Position numbers and translations under genes: made by a program. 64,000 bases of DNA, taken from Adenophora triphylla var. japonica (taxonomy: Eukaryota; Streptophyta; Magnoliopsida; Asterales; Campanulaceae). Below the pieces are notes generated by a model. The model saw only the letters and a program-made list of their open reading frames with translations, did not search any database and was not told where the DNA came from. The stretch lies in NCBI GenBank assembly GCA_022495995.1, contig JAFEMH010005397.1, positions 1 through 64,000 on the forward strand. Direction: 5' to 3'. This document shows, piece by piece, positions 63,801 through 64,000 of this stretch; the stretch's first letter is position 1, and every line of letters starts with the position of its first letter.

Positions 63801-64000
63801 ATGTCAAAAAAAAAAATCCACAAATGGAATTTTTAATTTTTTTTTCAATCAAGCTTTAAAAAAACAAAAAAAAAATTGCTTAGGGGGCAGGCGGTGGCCT
63901 GGAAGGCACCAACCGGTCCATTCCCACAAATGAGATTTTTTAATTTTTTTTTACACTCAATCGGTCATACAGAAAGAAGGACATCGGTCATAACTTTCTT
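60846..64000. repeat. Three copies of a ~1-kb repeat rich in ACCGATC motifs
   Basis: The block CGGTCACAAGAATCGGTTGT starts near 60892, 61987 and (variant) 62977. The block TTCGACTCAAAATGAATAA recurs near 61506, 62494 and 63425. Each unit has a cluster of GACCGATC, ACCGGTCA and ATCGGTAAATCA motifs followed by AT-rich sequence. The units are separated by 930-1100 bp, and AATCGGTCATAC at 63959 may open a fourth. No coding sequence was found. The region from 61129 to 61240 has long T/C runs. Confidence 0.8.
62588..62921. mobile_element. Stowaway MITE (334 bp) in the ~1-kb repeat
   Basis: Ends CTCCCTCCGTCCCACCTCAA and its exact inverse, TA on both sides, with GGTTGAACCTTGAGGTGG-type inner palindromes near each end. 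Only the second-to-third unit interval contains it. Confidence 0.92.

Overview
This is plant nuclear DNA, most likely from a eudicot. The evidence is Ty1/copia and Ty3/gypsy LTR retrotransposons of plant type, Stowaway, hAT, Mutator, Harbinger and CACTA DNA elements, a tRNA-derived SINE, and captured pieces of plant genes (UDP-xylose synthase, a TORTIFOLIA1-like ARM protein, leucine-rich repeats). The species cannot be named from the sequence. There are no prokaryotic features, and almost everything is transposable-element sequence. The only genes that look potentially functional are two small two-exon genes for secreted peptides. No database search was run; family names rest on motifs and element structure.

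Layout. 1-10433: a decayed minus-strand Ty3/gypsy element of Tat type (LTR and PBS at right, then gag, protease, RT, RNase H, integrase, a 3' minisatellite, and remains of an antisense reading frame). 10568-13654: a nested patch with a UDP-xylose synthase gene fragment, a Mutator element with exact 9-bp target duplications, a copia LTR, and a hAT element with exact 8-bp duplications carrying a TORTIFOLIA1-like exon. The LTR and hAT interrupt copy A of the peptide gene. 13655-21805: a MITE-rich host duplication unit with peptide gene B (19532-20011). 21806-25982: a TRIM remnant, a truncated copia element, a truncated gypsy element and a solo LTR.

26736-53470: a three-level nest inserted just upstream of peptide gene C. 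The outer element is a SIRE-like Ty1/copia retrotransposon flanked by GACAG. Its pol region is missing, and in its place sits a pol-less Tat/Ogre-like element (about 29455-36890). Its 3' LTR is split by a second, young Tat/Ogre-like element (39881-52850, flanked by CTTAC, LTRs nearly identical). That inner element also lacks most of pol but carries two plus-strand, spliced or frameshifted genes of the plant-mobile-domain and DUF7745 types, antisense to its own transcription.

53471-59228: host sequence resumes with gene C (53506-53962), further decayed peptide-gene copies (55081, 57028, 59117), two hAT elements, a SINE with a 17-bp target duplication inside a peptide gene, and a solo LTR containing a Stowaway MITE. 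59229-64000: AT-rich tandem repeats and three copies of a roughly 1-kb unit full of ACCGATC-type motifs.

Most notable. (1) Five consecutive hairpins in the transcribed part of the SIRE LTR share the loop GACTGTACT while their stems differ by compensating changes. (2) The inner element's LTR promoter and both of its antisense gene promoters share one architecture: two GCCGNNCGGC palindromes about 30 bp apart, the nearer one 21-25 bp before a TATA-like box. The middle element's LTR has a related palindrome at the same distance. (3) A tandem family of small secreted-peptide genes of unknown function has become a landing site for many transposons.
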